Source of the DNA: Clostridia bacterium
GTDB lineage: Bacteria; Bacillota; Clostridia; Oscillospirales; Acutalibacteraceae
Length of the DNA stretch: 64,000 nucleotides
Direction of reading: 5' to 3'
Assembly (NCBI GenBank): GCA_017407755.1
Contig: JAFQVY010000009.1
Span: forward strand, 1 to 64,000
This document shows, piece by piece, positions 8,870-17,416 of this stretch. The position numbers and the translations under genes were made by a program. The notes under the pieces were generated by a model. The model was given only the letters and a program-made list of their open reading frames with translations. It made no database searches and was not told the DNA's origin. How positions within the stretch are numbered: the stretch's first letter is position 1; the number at the start of each line of letters is the position of its first letter.

Positions 8870-9320
8870 ATCTGCACACTCCAATAACATAATTATGGTT
8901 TATGCTTGATTTTATAACAAGCTTATTGTGAAAAGCCTCGACGAAACATAAGAAGCATTAAAAAAATCGGCTTTTCTTCTTTGTAAGAATTTTACAAAGC
9001 ATAAAGACACATTTTGGCATTATTGCCATTTTACCATTAAGAAAATAATAATATATAAGCGTACCAAAGTCAACCGATATTTAATTTTGTAATACTTTTT
9101 GGTAAACTTGCCTTTAAATAAACCTCAGCCGTTAATTTTTAATGTAAAAACGCCAAGTAGCTGTAATTATTTTGACATATTTTTCCTTAGAAGAAATTCA
9201 GACAGAGGTACTTATTTATTATAACACATCTTGCGGTTAAACATAAAGACAAAATTTGACTTTTTTGGCAAAAAATAATAAAAAATTTTATAATAACCTA
9301 TATATTTTATAAAATTTTAA
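8870..9320. other. intergenic region between divergent murA and sigma-factor genes
   Basis: About 450 nt of AT-rich DNA that must hold the leftward murA promoter. I see an inverted repeat CTTTGTAA-N5-TTACAAAG at 8979-8999 and TGGCA-N4-TGCCA near 9013-9026, either of which could be an operator. No gene is apparent. Confidence 0.45.
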
Positions 9321-9349
9321 TTGACTTATTGTAGATTTTGAGTTATTAT
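9321..9349 (+). promoter_or_regulatory. promoter of the SigH-like gene
   Basis: TTGACT (9321-9326), 17-nt spacer, TATTAT (9344-9349). Transcription would begin about 9356, upstream of the GTG at 9386. Confidence 0.65.
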
Positions 9350-9385
9350 AGTAGCGGTATAAAGTGTATAAGAGGTGACGGTGCG

Positions 9386-9958
9386 GTGCCATCGGATTTT
9401 GAAACAAGGCTTTCTGAGCTTGATGACTCTGCGCTGTGTGCTTTGGTTAACCAAAAAAGCCAACCTGCCTTTGAGGAAATCACTAAAAGGTACAAGGGTC
9501 TTATCCGCAGTATTTCAAAAGAATATTCATACCCCGGCTTTGATTCGGGGGACTTTATGCAACTTGGTCTTATGGGGCTTTACAGTGCCTGTAAAACCTA
9601 CAAAAACCATAGCACCATAAGCTTTAAAAACTTTGCCGCAGTTTGCATAAGGCGTCGGTACATTTCTCTTGTTCGTTCCCTTTCTAACCGCAAGGCAATA
9701 CCAAAAGATGCTGTGGTGCCTTTTGAAAATTACGACACTTACAGTCAGGCTTTAAATCCTGAGGCACTGTTGCTTGACAAAGAAAGTGACGAAAGCTTTT
9801 TTGAGCTTATTAAAAAAAGGCTTTCTTATATGGAGCTATGCACCCTTAAAGGCTATGCACAGGGTATGTCTTACGCTGAAATTGCAAAAAGCACAGGTCT
9901 TTCAACAAAAGCGGTGGATAACGCTTTGCAAAGGGTTAGAAAAAAATTAATTAAGTGA
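9386..9958 (+). CDS. sigma-70 family factor, SigH-like
   Basis: 190 aa. Region 2 (QPAFEEITKRYKGLIRSIS, then DFMQLGLMGLYSACKTY) and the helix-turn-helix of region 4 (SYAEIAKSTGLSTKAVDNAL) are plain. Spacing and the FKNFAAVCIRRRYISLVR segment resemble sporulation sigma SigH rather than ECF factors. The start is GTG 9386, with AAGAGGTGA 7 nt upstream. The upstream in-frame TTG at 9338 falls inside the promoter and cannot be used. In Bacillus, SigH drives early stationary-phase and sporulation genes, and the spoVAC gene elsewhere in the window fits a spore former. Exact target set unknown. Confidence 0.85.
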   Translation: MPSDFETRLSELDDSALCALVNQKSQPAFEEITKRYKGLIRSISKEYSYPGFDSGDFMQLGLMGLYSACKTYKNHSTISFKNFAAVCIRRRYISLVRSLSNRKAIPKDAVVPFENYDTYSQALNPEALLLDKESDESFFELIKKRLSYMELCTLKGYAQGMSYAEIAKSTGLSTKAVDNALQRVRKKLIK

Positions 9959-9962
9959 TATG

Positions 9963-9999
9963 TCCCGAAAAGGATTGGCGGTGCAATTCCGCCGCGGGA
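9963..9999 (+). other. nested hairpin in the spacer after the sigma gene
   Basis: TCCCG (9963-9967) pairs with CGGGA (9995-9999) around an inner stem GGCGG (9977-9981)/CCGCC (9989-9993). It is not followed by a clear T run, so it may be a weak terminator, an RNA-processing site or a translational element of the zinc-ribbon gene 36 nt downstream. Confidence 0.4.
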
Positions 10000-10035
10000 T
10001 AAAAATATTTATTTTCCAAAAGCGAGGTAAATCAA

Positions 10036-10329
10036 ATGTACGAAGACAAGACACTCACTTGCAAAGAATGCGGTAACGAATTTATTTTCTCCGCAGGAGA
10101 ACAGGAATTTTACGCAGAAAAAGGCTTTGTGAATGAGCCCCAGCGTTGCAAGGAATGCAGAATTGCACGCAAGAACGCATCAAGACCTGCAAGAGAGATG
10201 TTCACTACCGTTTGCGCTGAGTGCGGCGGCGAAGCAACAATCCCCTTCAGACCTATGGAGGGCAAGGACTACTATTGCAGCGAGTGCTTTGCCAAGAAGA
10301 AAGAGGCAGAGGCAGCAGACGCAGAATAA
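10036..10329 (+). CDS. small zinc-ribbon protein (probable zinc-binding domain)
   Basis: 97 aa with two zinc ribbons. The first uses CKECG (residues 9-13) and CKEC (about 38-41), and the second uses CAEC (about 58-61) and CSEC (about 82-85), with the typical IPFRPMEGKDYYC run. It matches the short zf-trcl-type proteins common in Clostridia, whose role is not known to me. No membrane segment or signal peptide. Highly acidic tail (KKKEAEAADAE). Start ATG 10036 has GCGAGG upstream and a terminator follows at 10371. Confidence 0.8.
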   Translation: MYEDKTLTCKECGNEFIFSAGEQEFYAEKGFVNEPQRCKECRIARKNASRPAREMFTTVCAECGGEATIPFRPMEGKDYYCSECFAKKKEAEAADAE

Positions 10330-10370
10330 TTTTTTCGGACTTTGATTCGAACATATATTATTGGTGAACA

Positions 10371-10400
10371 GGCACCCTGAGGTTACTTAGGGTGCTTTCT
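10371..10400 (+). terminator. terminator after the zinc-ribbon gene
   Basis: GCACCCT/AGGGTGC hairpin (10372-10395) followed by TTTCT. Confidence 0.7.
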
Positions 10401-10484
10401 GCATTTTAAATTACCTGTAAAAAACAGTAGATTTTTCTCTTTTGATGTGCTATAATGATGAAAATTAAATTTGGAGGTTTTATT

Positions 10485-10685
10485 ATGGCAAAGGTTACTA
10501 AAGATTCTATCATCGGCGACGTTTTAGATATGTATCCCGATACTGCTGAATATTTTTTGGAGATTGGTATGCACTGCTTAGGCTGTCCCTCTGCAAGAGG
10601 CGAGTCTATTGAAATGGCTTGTGCTGTTCACGGCACAGATGCCGAAGCTTTAATTGCAAAAATAAACACTGCAATCGGTGAGTAA
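10485..10685 (+). CDS. DUF1858 (hybrid-cluster-associated redox disulfide) protein
   Basis: 66 aa. KDSIIGDVLDMYPDTAEYF followed by MHCLGCPSARGESIEMAC is the signature of the DUF1858/TIGR03980 family, small proteins with a CxxC redox pair related to the N-terminal domain of ScdA/RIC iron-sulfur repair proteins. The start is ATG 10485, preceded by GGAGG; an upstream in-frame ATG lies in the leader. A TATAAT at about 10450 may be its -10. Its stop overlaps the trmK start (TAATG), so the two are coupled. Confidence 0.85.
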   Translation: MAKVTKDSIIGDVLDMYPDTAEYFLEIGMHCLGCPSARGESIEMACAVHGTDAEALIAKINTAIGE

Positions 10686-11344
10686 TGAGACCGCTTTTCA
10701 TTCTTAACAGCCGACTTGAGCTTTGTGCAAGTCTTGTGAGAAAAGGTGTAAGAATTGCCGACATAGGTACTGATCATGCTTATTTGCCCGTATGGCTTGT
10801 CCGTGCGGGCATTGCATCATTTGCTTTAGCTTGCGACATTAAGGCAGAGCCCTTAAAAGCAGGTGAGCAAAACATCAGGAAATACCACGCCGAAAATCTG
10901 GTAGAGACCCGTCTTTGCGACGGACTCAGAAGCGTTAAATCCGATGAAGTTGATGACATTATAATTGCAGGTATGGGTGGCGAAACCATCGTTCACATTT
11001 TAAGCGATTCCCCTTGGATAAAGGACAAAAACAAAAGTCTTATTCTGCAGCCTATGTCAAAACACGAGCTTGTTATTTCCTATCTTTACGAAAACGGTTT
11101 TGAACTAAAAGAGCACAAATGCACCTTTGCCGATGGGAAAATTTACACTGCTTTTTCCGCTTTTTATACAGGCAACGCCAAGCCTTGCAGTGAGCTTTTT
11201 TCATACACGGGTCTGCTTACAAAAGGTAATGAAAACGGCCTTAAATTTTTGGCATCGGTTATAAATCACCTTGAAAAAAAGTCACATTCCGACCCGCATT
11301 TCGGCGAAATTGCAAAAGAAATTAAAGAGAGGTTTTCCTTATGA
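10685..11344 (+). CDS. trmK: tRNA (adenine-22-N1)-methyltransferase TrmK
   Basis: 219 aa. The class I SAM-methyltransferase motif RIADIGTDHAYLPVWLV (about 23-39) and the TrmK-specific DDIIIAGMGGETI (about 84-96) with LILQPMSK are present. It methylates N1 of A22 in the D-loop of several tRNAs. It overlaps the downstream Nif3-family gene by 4 nt, the usual trmK-yqfO pairing in Firmicutes. Confidence 0.95.
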   Translation: MRPLFILNSRLELCASLVRKGVRIADIGTDHAYLPVWLVRAGIASFALACDIKAEPLKAGEQNIRKYHAENLVETRLCDGLRSVKSDEVDDIIIAGMGGETIVHILSDSPWIKDKNKSLILQPMSKHELVISYLYENGFELKEHKCTFADGKIYTAFSAFYTGNAKPCSELFSYTGLLTKGNENGLKFLASVINHLEKKSHSDPHFGEIAKEIKERFSL

Positions 11345-12096
11345 CCCAAATTCGCGATATTGTTGATTTTTGCGAAAGTTTTGCACCCTTTGACTCTGCT
11401 GCAGATTTTGACAACGTAGGACTTTTAATAGGAAGCGAAAACAAAAATGTTACCAAGGTACTTCTTGCCCTTGATATTACAAAAGAGGTTATAGCCGAAG
11501 CAAAGGAAATGGGGGCACAGCTTATAATAAGCCACCACCCTGTTATTTTTAATCCTCTTAAAAGTATGGACAGTCAAAGCGTGCCTTACCTTATGGCACA
11601 AAATAGTCTTTCGGCACTTTGCCTTCACACAAACCTTGACATTGCAATTAACACAGGAGTTAACCTCTGCCTTGCAAATGCTTTAGAGCTTGAAAATATC
11701 ACCTTTTATGAAGGTGAGTTTGTAGTTTCGGGAGTACTCAGAAGCGAAATGAGTGCCGAAGAGTTTGCAAAATTTGCAAAGAAAAAATTAGGTGCACAGG
11801 CTGTTACCTGCACTTTGAAAGATAAAAAAGTTAAGAAGATTTTTATGTGCAGCGGTGCCGGCGGCAGTGAATTTATGAAAGCTGTAGAATTAGGCGCTGA
11901 CTGCTTTATTACAGGTGAGGCGCATCATCATAATTACCTTGAAAGTATTCATGAGGGTGTTTCTCTTATTGTGGCAGGCCACTTTGAGACTGAAGATATC
12001 GTTATAAATCCCCTTAAAGAAAAACTTCAGAAAAAGTTTTGTGAGGTTGAGTTTTTAAAGTCTGAAAGTCTCTCCTCTCCCCTCTACTTTATATGA
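11341..12096 (+). CDS. Nif3-like dinuclear metal-centre protein (YqfO family)
   Basis: 251 aa, the short form without the central insertion found in Bacillus YqfO. Metal ligands are visible in IISHHPVIFNPL, LHTNLD, and the C-terminal GHFETED. FDNVGLLIG near the N terminus is also conserved. Homologues (GTP cyclohydrolase 1 type 2 / NIF3) bind two metals, and the physiological reaction is unsettled. Translationally coupled to trmK; a strong terminator follows. Confidence 0.92.
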   Translation: MTQIRDIVDFCESFAPFDSAADFDNVGLLIGSENKNVTKVLLALDITKEVIAEAKEMGAQLIISHHPVIFNPLKSMDSQSVPYLMAQNSLSALCLHTNLDIAINTGVNLCLANALELENITFYEGEFVVSGVLRSEMSAEEFAKFAKKKLGAQAVTCTLKDKKVKKIFMCSGAGGSEFMKAVELGADCFITGEAHHHNYLESIHEGVSLIVAGHFETEDIVINPLKEKLQKKFCEVEFLKSESLSSPLYFI

Positions 12097-12100
12097 CATC

Positions 12101-12127
12101 AGAGCACGGTTTTCCGTGCTCTTTTTT
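12101..12127 (+). terminator. terminator after the Nif3-family gene
   Basis: AGAGCACGG/CCGTGCTCT hairpin with a TTTT loop, then TTTTTT. Confidence 0.85.
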
Positions 12128-12188
12128 GTTAAGTTGTTTCAGAATTATAAATTTTATAAAATAAGTGTAACAAAATATGCAAAAAAGA

Positions 12189-12217
12189 TTGCAATAACCA
12201 CTATATTTTGATATAAT
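12189..12217 (+). promoter_or_regulatory. trmB promoter
   Basis: TTGCAA (12189-12194), 17-nt spacer, TATAAT (12212-12217). Identical 11-mers ATAAGTGTAAC at 12161-12171 and 12226-12236 flank it and may be regulator sites. Confidence 0.7.
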
Positions 12218-12269
12218 TGTTTCGTATAAGTGTAACTATATCTCAAAATATTGTGTTTAAGGTGATTTT

Positions 12270-12926
12270 GTGCGAATCCGTAAAAAGAAATGGGCTCAGC
12301 CTGAGCTTGACGCCTGCAGCTTTTTTGTTAATAACCCTAAAGAGCAACGGGGCAATTGGGCAGGCTTTTTCAGTAAAAATCAGCCTATAGAGCTTGAAGT
12401 AGGCTGCGGCAAAGGTACCTTTGTTGCAGAAAAGGCACTTCATAATCCTGAGGTTAATTTCATTGCAATGGACATTAAAAGCGATATGCTTGGCGTAGGC
12501 AGACGTAACATTGTGAAACGCTTTGAAGAAGCAGGCAGAGAGGTAGATAACATCGCCCTTGTTGCCTACAACGTAGACAGAATCTTTGAGGTTATTTCGG
12601 AAGATGACAAAATTGATAAAATTTACATAAACTTCTGTAACCCTTGGCCCCGCGGCAAGCACAACAAGCGCCGCCTTACCCACCCGACTAAGCTTGAGCT
12701 TTATAAAGGCTTTCTTAAAAATGGCGGCGAAATTCACTTTAAAACAGATAATGATGAGCTTTTTGAAGACAGCCTTGAGTATTTTGAAACTTCGGGATAT
12801 AAGCTTATAAAGGTTGTCCGTGACCTTCACAACAGTGACATAAAAAACAACATTGTTACGGAGCACGAAAAAATGTTTTCTGACGAAGGAATTCTTATTA
12901 AATACCTTGTGGCGGTTTTACCCTAA
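12270..12926 (+). CDS. trmB: tRNA (guanine-46-N7)-methyltransferase TrmB
   Basis: 218 aa. IELEVGCGKGTFVAEKA is the SAM-binding motif I, and INFCNPWPRGKHNKRRLTHP is the family signature with the catalytic Asp replaced in this stretch by Asn-Pro context typical of Firmicutes. It makes m7G46 in the tRNA variable loop. Start GTG 12270 follows AAGGTGA. Preceded by a consensus-like promoter; the lipoprotein gene begins 21 nt after the stop and may be co-transcribed. Confidence 0.95.
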   Translation: MRIRKKKWAQPELDACSFFVNNPKEQRGNWAGFFSKNQPIELEVGCGKGTFVAEKALHNPEVNFIAMDIKSDMLGVGRRNIVKRFEEAGREVDNIALVAYNVDRIFEVISEDDKIDKIYINFCNPWPRGKHNKRRLTHPTKLELYKGFLKNGGEIHFKTDNDELFEDSLEYFETSGYKLIKVVRDLHNSDIKNNIVTEHEKMFSDEGILIKYLVAVLP

Positions 12927-12947
12927 CCCTTTGAAAGGATAATGAAT

Positions 12948-14246
12948 GTGAAAAAGAAAATATCAGCCCTTTTGCTTGCGGTTATTATAAGCTTGACAGG
13001 CTGCAGCAGCGTGGGGCTTTCGGTTGATAACCTTATGCACCCGCCAAAGGCAGTGGGCGACAAGGCTGAAATCCAAAGCTTAGTCGATACCGTTGCAGGC
13101 GAGGGGCACACCCTTAAATATCCTCAAAGCGGCAACTTCCGCAGTGCAATTACTATGAAAGACATAGACTCAGATAGCGTCGAGGAGGCAGTTGCCTTTT
13201 ATCTGCCTCAGGGCGATATTGCTACCGTGCATATTCTGGTAATGGACAGTATTGACGGCAAGTGGCAGACTGTGGGCGATTTTAAGAGCCAAAGCACCGC
13301 TGTTGACAGTCTTAACTTCTGTGACCTTGACGGAAACGGTATTCTTGAAATTGCAACAAGCTGGAAAACTTACGACGCCAGCGTAAACCAGTTTTCCCTT
13401 TATATTTACGAAGAAAACAGCATTCGCGAAATTCTGACGGAGTACACATCTACCAACGTGCTTTCGGGGGATTTTACCGATGAAGCAGGAGAAGAGCTTA
13501 TTATGCTTTCGCTTTTTTCTGAAGGCAAAGATGCAGGTGCGGTTTTACTTGACCTTAACGAAAACAAAAGCGAGCTTACTTCTTTAGGTTCAGCACCCTT
13601 AAACCCCGACGTGGTTTCTTATGCAAAGCTTCAGGTTGGCAGTATTTTTGAAGGACAAACAGGAGCAGTGATTGACGGCTGTACAAAAAGCGGCGAATAT
13701 AACACCCAGCTCCTTTATTTCAATACTTACTATAGTTCTTTGGAGCGTATCGCTTTTACTGAAAATGTACCCTATAACCAAGCTCTACGTTCATATCCCG
13801 TTATGTCTGAGGATATTAACAATGACGGTATTATTGAGGTGCCTGCCGCCTTTAAGCTTAACATAGAAAAAGACCGCACGGACAGAGACGCGGCGGCGTC
13901 TATCTACTGGTGCCAGCAGACTTCTTCGGGCACAGTGCTATTGATTTCACACAAAGCTGCAAGCTTTGCTTATGGCTTTACCTTTGACATTCCCGAAAAA
14001 TGGGAGGGTAATTTTACCGCTCTTACCGATTACAATAATAATGAAGTCACCTTTTATGAATGGAGCAAGGATAAAACAGGAGATGCTCTCTTTACTGTGA
14101 AAATTTCCGACAGCGACGAGGCTTTGGAAGGCTACAAAGAGCTTACTAAAACCGACAGCCGCACCTACTCATTAAAAATTTATGAAAGTGACAGTTCTCT
14201 TATTTTAACTCAAGATGAAATCAACGATTATTTTAAGCTGATGTAA
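12948..14246 (+). CDS. VCBS-like secreted lipoprotein next to a two-component system
   Basis: About 432 aa. It has a lipoprotein signal peptide: KKK, hydrophobic stretch, then lipobox LTGC with Cys about residue 19. Several segments look like integrin/VCBS calcium-type repeats (DIDSDSVEEAV, DLDGNGILEIA, DINNDGIIEVP), suggesting a beta-propeller. The start is set at GTG 12948, where AAAGGA is 8 nt upstream; the ATG at 12942 is only 2 nt from it. It lies directly before a response regulator and sensor kinase, so it may be an extracytoplasmic partner of that sensor. Function otherwise unknown. Confidence 0.8.
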   Translation: MKKKISALLLAVIISLTGCSSVGLSVDNLMHPPKAVGDKAEIQSLVDTVAGEGHTLKYPQSGNFRSAITMKDIDSDSVEEAVAFYLPQGDIATVHILVMDSIDGKWQTVGDFKSQSTAVDSLNFCDLDGNGILEIATSWKTYDASVNQFSLYIYEENSIREILTEYTSTNVLSGDFTDEAGEELIMLSLFSEGKDAGAVLLDLNENKSELTSLGSAPLNPDVVSYAKLQVGSIFEGQTGAVIDGCTKSGEYNTQLLYFNTYYSSLERIAFTENVPYNQALRSYPVMSEDINNDGIIEVPAAFKLNIEKDRTDRDAAASIYWCQQTSSGTVLLISHKAASFAYGFTFDIPEKWEGNFTALTDYNNNEVTFYEWSKDKTGDALFTVKISDSDEALEGYKELTKTDSRTYSLKIYESDSSLILTQDEINDYFKLM

Positions 14247-14267
14247 CAGAGAATGGAGGTTATTAAA

Positions 14268-14969
14268 TTGAAAAAAATTCTTGTTTGTGAAGACGAGGCA
14301 GCTATCCGTGATTTTGTGGTTATTAATCTGAGGCGTGCAGGCTATGACGTAGTTGAGGCAGACTGCGGCGAGGTTGCACTTCAGAAATATGAGGAGCACG
14401 GCGGCGATTTTGATGTTGCTATTCTTGACATTATGATGCCAGGTATTGACGGCTTGCAGGTTTGCAAGGAGCTTAGAAACAAAAACGGCTCTATAGGCAT
14501 TATTATGCTTTCTGCGAGAACTCAGGAAATGGACAAGGTAACGGGCCTTATGCTGGGTGCTGATGACTATGTAACCAAGCCCTTCTCCCCCTCTGAGCTT
14601 ACTGCGAGGGTTGACTCTTTGTACCGCCGAGTAGCCTTAGCTTCTCAGAAAGCTGAGAATAATTTTAAAGAAGAGCTTACCTCCGGTATATTTACTCTTA
14701 ATCTGAGAAACCGCACTCTTACCAAAAACGGAAAAGTGATTGAGCTTACTCAGGTTGAATTTCAGATTATGGAATACTTCTTCTCTAACCCCCAGAGTGC
14801 CTTGGACAGAACTGACATTTTAAACCATGTTTGGGGCGAGGCTTACGTAGGCGAAGAAAAAATCGTTGACGTTAACATAAGAAGACTGAGAATGAAGGTT
14901 GAAGACGAACCTTCAAACCCCAAATATATTGTTACAGTTTGGGGTCTTGGTTATAAATGGGATGCATAA
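14268..14969 (+). CDS. OmpR/PhoB-type response regulator
   Basis: 233 aa. The receiver domain has acidic residues CEDEA near the start, the phosphoacceptor in VAILDIMMPGIDG (about Asp 52), Ser in LSAR and Lys in DDYVTKPFSP. The C-terminal winged helix (about 130-230) ends VTVWGLGYKW. Start is TTG 14268, with GGAGG 8 nt upstream. Paired with the sensor kinase 37 nt downstream. Stimulus and regulon are not visible. Confidence 0.93.
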   Translation: MKKILVCEDEAAIRDFVVINLRRAGYDVVEADCGEVALQKYEEHGGDFDVAILDIMMPGIDGLQVCKELRNKNGSIGIIMLSARTQEMDKVTGLMLGADDYVTKPFSPSELTARVDSLYRRVALASQKAENNFKEELTSGIFTLNLRNRTLTKNGKVIELTQVEFQIMEYFFSNPQSALDRTDILNHVWGEAYVGEEKIVDVNIRRLRMKVEDEPSNPKYIVTVWGLGYKWDA

Positions 14970-15006
14970 CTTAAACTTATAAATACTCAAAGAAGGAGGA
15001 CGGCAG

Positions 15007-16407
15007 ATGTTTAAAGGCATTACTAAGCGTTGGGTACTTAATACCCTGCTTGTGGTAGTTGTTGTTGTACTGTTTGTTGTGTTCTGCCTTTCTTATGCCG
15101 TCAGAATCTACTACTATCATTCAGTAAGCCAGACTTTAAGCTCAGCGAGTGCTGAATTTCAAAGTGTTTTGGAAAACTACACCTCGGACTCACCGGCATT
15201 TGCATCAACCGCCAGAGGATACGTTGAAAATTTTGAAGGCAAAGAAAAAATGGAAATTACCGCCATTGATGCTTTTGGCAACGTTATCATTACCTCAACA
15301 GGCTTTACCCCTGATTCTACCGAGCAGATGCCCGATTACTTAAAGGCAACAGGCGAAAACCTCAGCTATTATGAATGGACAGGCAAGCTTTCGTCAAATG
15401 AAAACGTTAAGGCGGTTACAAGACTTATTAAAAACAGCGAGGGAGATACAATCGGTGCTGTAAGGTGCATTATTTCCCTCACAGACATTGACCGCACCAT
15501 AGGCACTGCAATTGCACTTTTCTGCGGTTTTGGTTTGCTTATTATTTCTCTTGTGGTTTTCTCCGGCCTTTACTTTGTCCGCTCAATCGTTACCCCTGTA
15601 AGAGAACTTTCGGAAACTGCCAAAAAAATTGCGCAGGGTGATTTTAACACTAAAATTGAAAAAACTCACGATGACGAAATCGGCGATTTGTGCGACTCTA
15701 TCAACAATATGGCAACGGAGCTTGGTGCCTCTGAAAGGCTTAAAAATGACTTTATCTCAAGCGTTTCTCACGAGCTGAGAACTCCCCTTACGGCTATTAA
15801 GGGCTGGGCAGAAACTATGCAATACTGCGGCACTGTGGACAAGGAAACCTTTGACAAGGGTATGGATATTATCGTCAAAGAGTCCTCACGACTTACCTCT
15901 ATTGTTGAGGAGCTTTTGGATTTCTCAAGGCTTCAGAGCGGCAGAATGATTCTGATGCAGGAAAAGCTTGATATTTTAGCCGAGCTTGATGAAGTTCTTT
16001 ATATGATGAAGGAAAGAGCAATAAGCGAAGAAAAACATCTTCTTTATGATAAACCAGAGGCTATGCCACCTGTTGAGGGCGACAAAAACAAGCTCAGACA
16101 GGTGTTCATAAATATAATTGACAATGCCCTTAAGTATACTCAAAGCGAGGGTGTTGTGGGTATTCAGGTGTTGGATAAAAATGATTTTGTAAGCGTGGTT
16201 GTTACCGACACAGGCTGCGGAATTGCCCCTGATGATTTACCCAGAATCAAAGACAAATTCTATAAGGCAAATCAGAATGTGCGAGGCTCAGGTATAGGTC
16301 TTGCAATTGCTGATGAAATTATAGCTTTGCACGGCGGAAGTCTTGATATTGAAAGCGGTATCGGAGTAGGCACAACGGTGACTATCTCTATCCCCGTGGC
16401 AAAATAG
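15007..16407 (+). CDS. membrane sensor histidine kinase
   Basis: 466 aa. Two membrane segments (about 10-32 and 165-190) bracket an extracytoplasmic sensor region. A HAMP domain (PVRELSETAKKIAQGDF) follows, then the HisKA H-box SSVSHELRTPLTAIKGWAET (phosphorylated His about 258), N box NIIDNALKYT, and G boxes VTDTGCGI and GSGIGLAIADEI. Start ATG 15007 has AAGGAGG upstream. Cognate partner of the preceding regulator; the neighbouring lipoprotein may feed the sensor. Confidence 0.94.
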   Translation: MFKGITKRWVLNTLLVVVVVVLFVVFCLSYAVRIYYYHSVSQTLSSASAEFQSVLENYTSDSPAFASTARGYVENFEGKEKMEITAIDAFGNVIITSTGFTPDSTEQMPDYLKATGENLSYYEWTGKLSSNENVKAVTRLIKNSEGDTIGAVRCIISLTDIDRTIGTAIALFCGFGLLIISLVVFSGLYFVRSIVTPVRELSETAKKIAQGDFNTKIEKTHDDEIGDLCDSINNMATELGASERLKNDFISSVSHELRTPLTAIKGWAETMQYCGTVDKETFDKGMDIIVKESSRLTSIVEELLDFSRLQSGRMILMQEKLDILAELDEVLYMMKERAISEEKHLLYDKPEAMPPVEGDKNKLRQVFINIIDNALKYTQSEGVVGIQVLDKNDFVSVVVTDTGCGIAPDDLPRIKDKFYKANQNVRGSGIGLAIADEIIALHGGSLDIESGIGVGTTVTISIPVAK

Positions 16408-16422
16408 AAAGGAAGGTATATT

Positions 16423-17415
16423 ATGGCACAGGAAAAAGCAAAAAAAATCACCTCAATCGGCGGAAGTGCCTTGATTGAGGGTATTATGATGAGAGGTCCC
16501 AAAAAGACCGTGGTGGCAGTTCGCACTGCTCCCGACAAAATTGAAACTGAGGAGCTTGAGGTGAAAACATTAAGGGAAAAATACAAGTTTTTCCGCATTC
16601 CGTTTATCCGCGGTATTGCAGGTATGATTGACTCACTTAAGCTGAGCTACAAGTCCCTTATGCTTTCGGCAAACAAGGCTATTGACTCTATTGAGGTAGA
16701 GGAAGAGCAGATGAGCAAGTTTGAAAAATGGCTCAACGACAAATTAGGCGAAAAGCTTATGAATGTTATCATGACCATTGCCTCAGTATTAGGCGTGGCA
16801 CTTGCAGTTGTACTTTTTATTTGGGTGCCCAGTCTTCTTTACGGACTTTTACAGCCCTTGCACCCTGTTTTTGACAGTCAGCTTTTACGCTCTACCTTTG
16901 AGGGTGTGCTGAGAATTGCACTTTTCTTAGGTTACATAATCATTGTTTCGCAAATGGAAGATATGAAGCGTGTATTTATGTATCACGGAGCTGAGCACAA
17001 AACAATTTTCTGCTACGAGGCTGACGAGGAGCTTACGGTTGAAAACGTAAGAAAGCACAAGCGTTTTCACCCCAGATGCGGCACAAGCTTTATGATTATT
17101 ATGCTTCTTTTAGGTATTTTAATCGGACTTTTTGTTCCCTCTTTTTCGTACTTAGGTCTTTGGGGAACGGTTCTGAGAGCCGCAATTAAAATTGTGCTTC
17201 TGCCCCTTTCCGTAGGTCTTGGCTTTGAGCTTATTCAGCTTTGCGGCAAGCACGACAACCTCTTTACAAGAATAATCGCCGCTCCCGGTATATGGGCTCA
17301 GCGTATTACCACCCGCGAGCCTGACGACTCTATGATTGAAATTGCAATTGCCGCCATTACTCCTGTTATTCCCGATGACGGCTCCGATATTGTAAACAAG
17401 GGTTGCTGTAAGTAA
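16423..17415 (+). CDS. DUF1385 membrane protein (YqhQ family)
   Basis: 330 aa. N terminus TSIGGSALIEGIMMRGP and the conserved YHGAEHKTIFCYEA, followed by HPRCGTSFMIIMLL, are the family hallmark. Four or so membrane segments occupy about 120-270. The family is widespread in Firmicutes and is adjacent to prmC in many genomes, as here (1-nt gap). Biochemical role unknown to me; the conserved His-Glu-His and Cys suggest metal binding, which is inference. Confidence 0.88.
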   Translation: MAQEKAKKITSIGGSALIEGIMMRGPKKTVVAVRTAPDKIETEELEVKTLREKYKFFRIPFIRGIAGMIDSLKLSYKSLMLSANKAIDSIEVEEEQMSKFEKWLNDKLGEKLMNVIMTIASVLGVALAVVLFIWVPSLLYGLLQPLHPVFDSQLLRSTFEGVLRIALFLGYIIIVSQMEDMKRVFMYHGAEHKTIFCYEADEELTVENVRKHKRFHPRCGTSFMIIMLLLGILIGLFVPSFSYLGLWGTVLRAAIKIVLLPLSVGLGFELIQLCGKHDNLFTRIIAAPGIWAQRITTREPDDSMIEIAIAAITPVIPDDGSDIVNKGCCK

Positions 17416-17416
17416 T

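Noticed and set aside
9338..9385. Earlier TTG start for the SigH-like gene
   Set aside because: It lies inside the promoter and before the predicted transcript start.
12243..12866. Long minus-strand open frame antisense to trmB
   Set aside because: It mirrors trmB, has no ribosome site and its protein is low-complexity; trmB on the plus strand has clear motifs.
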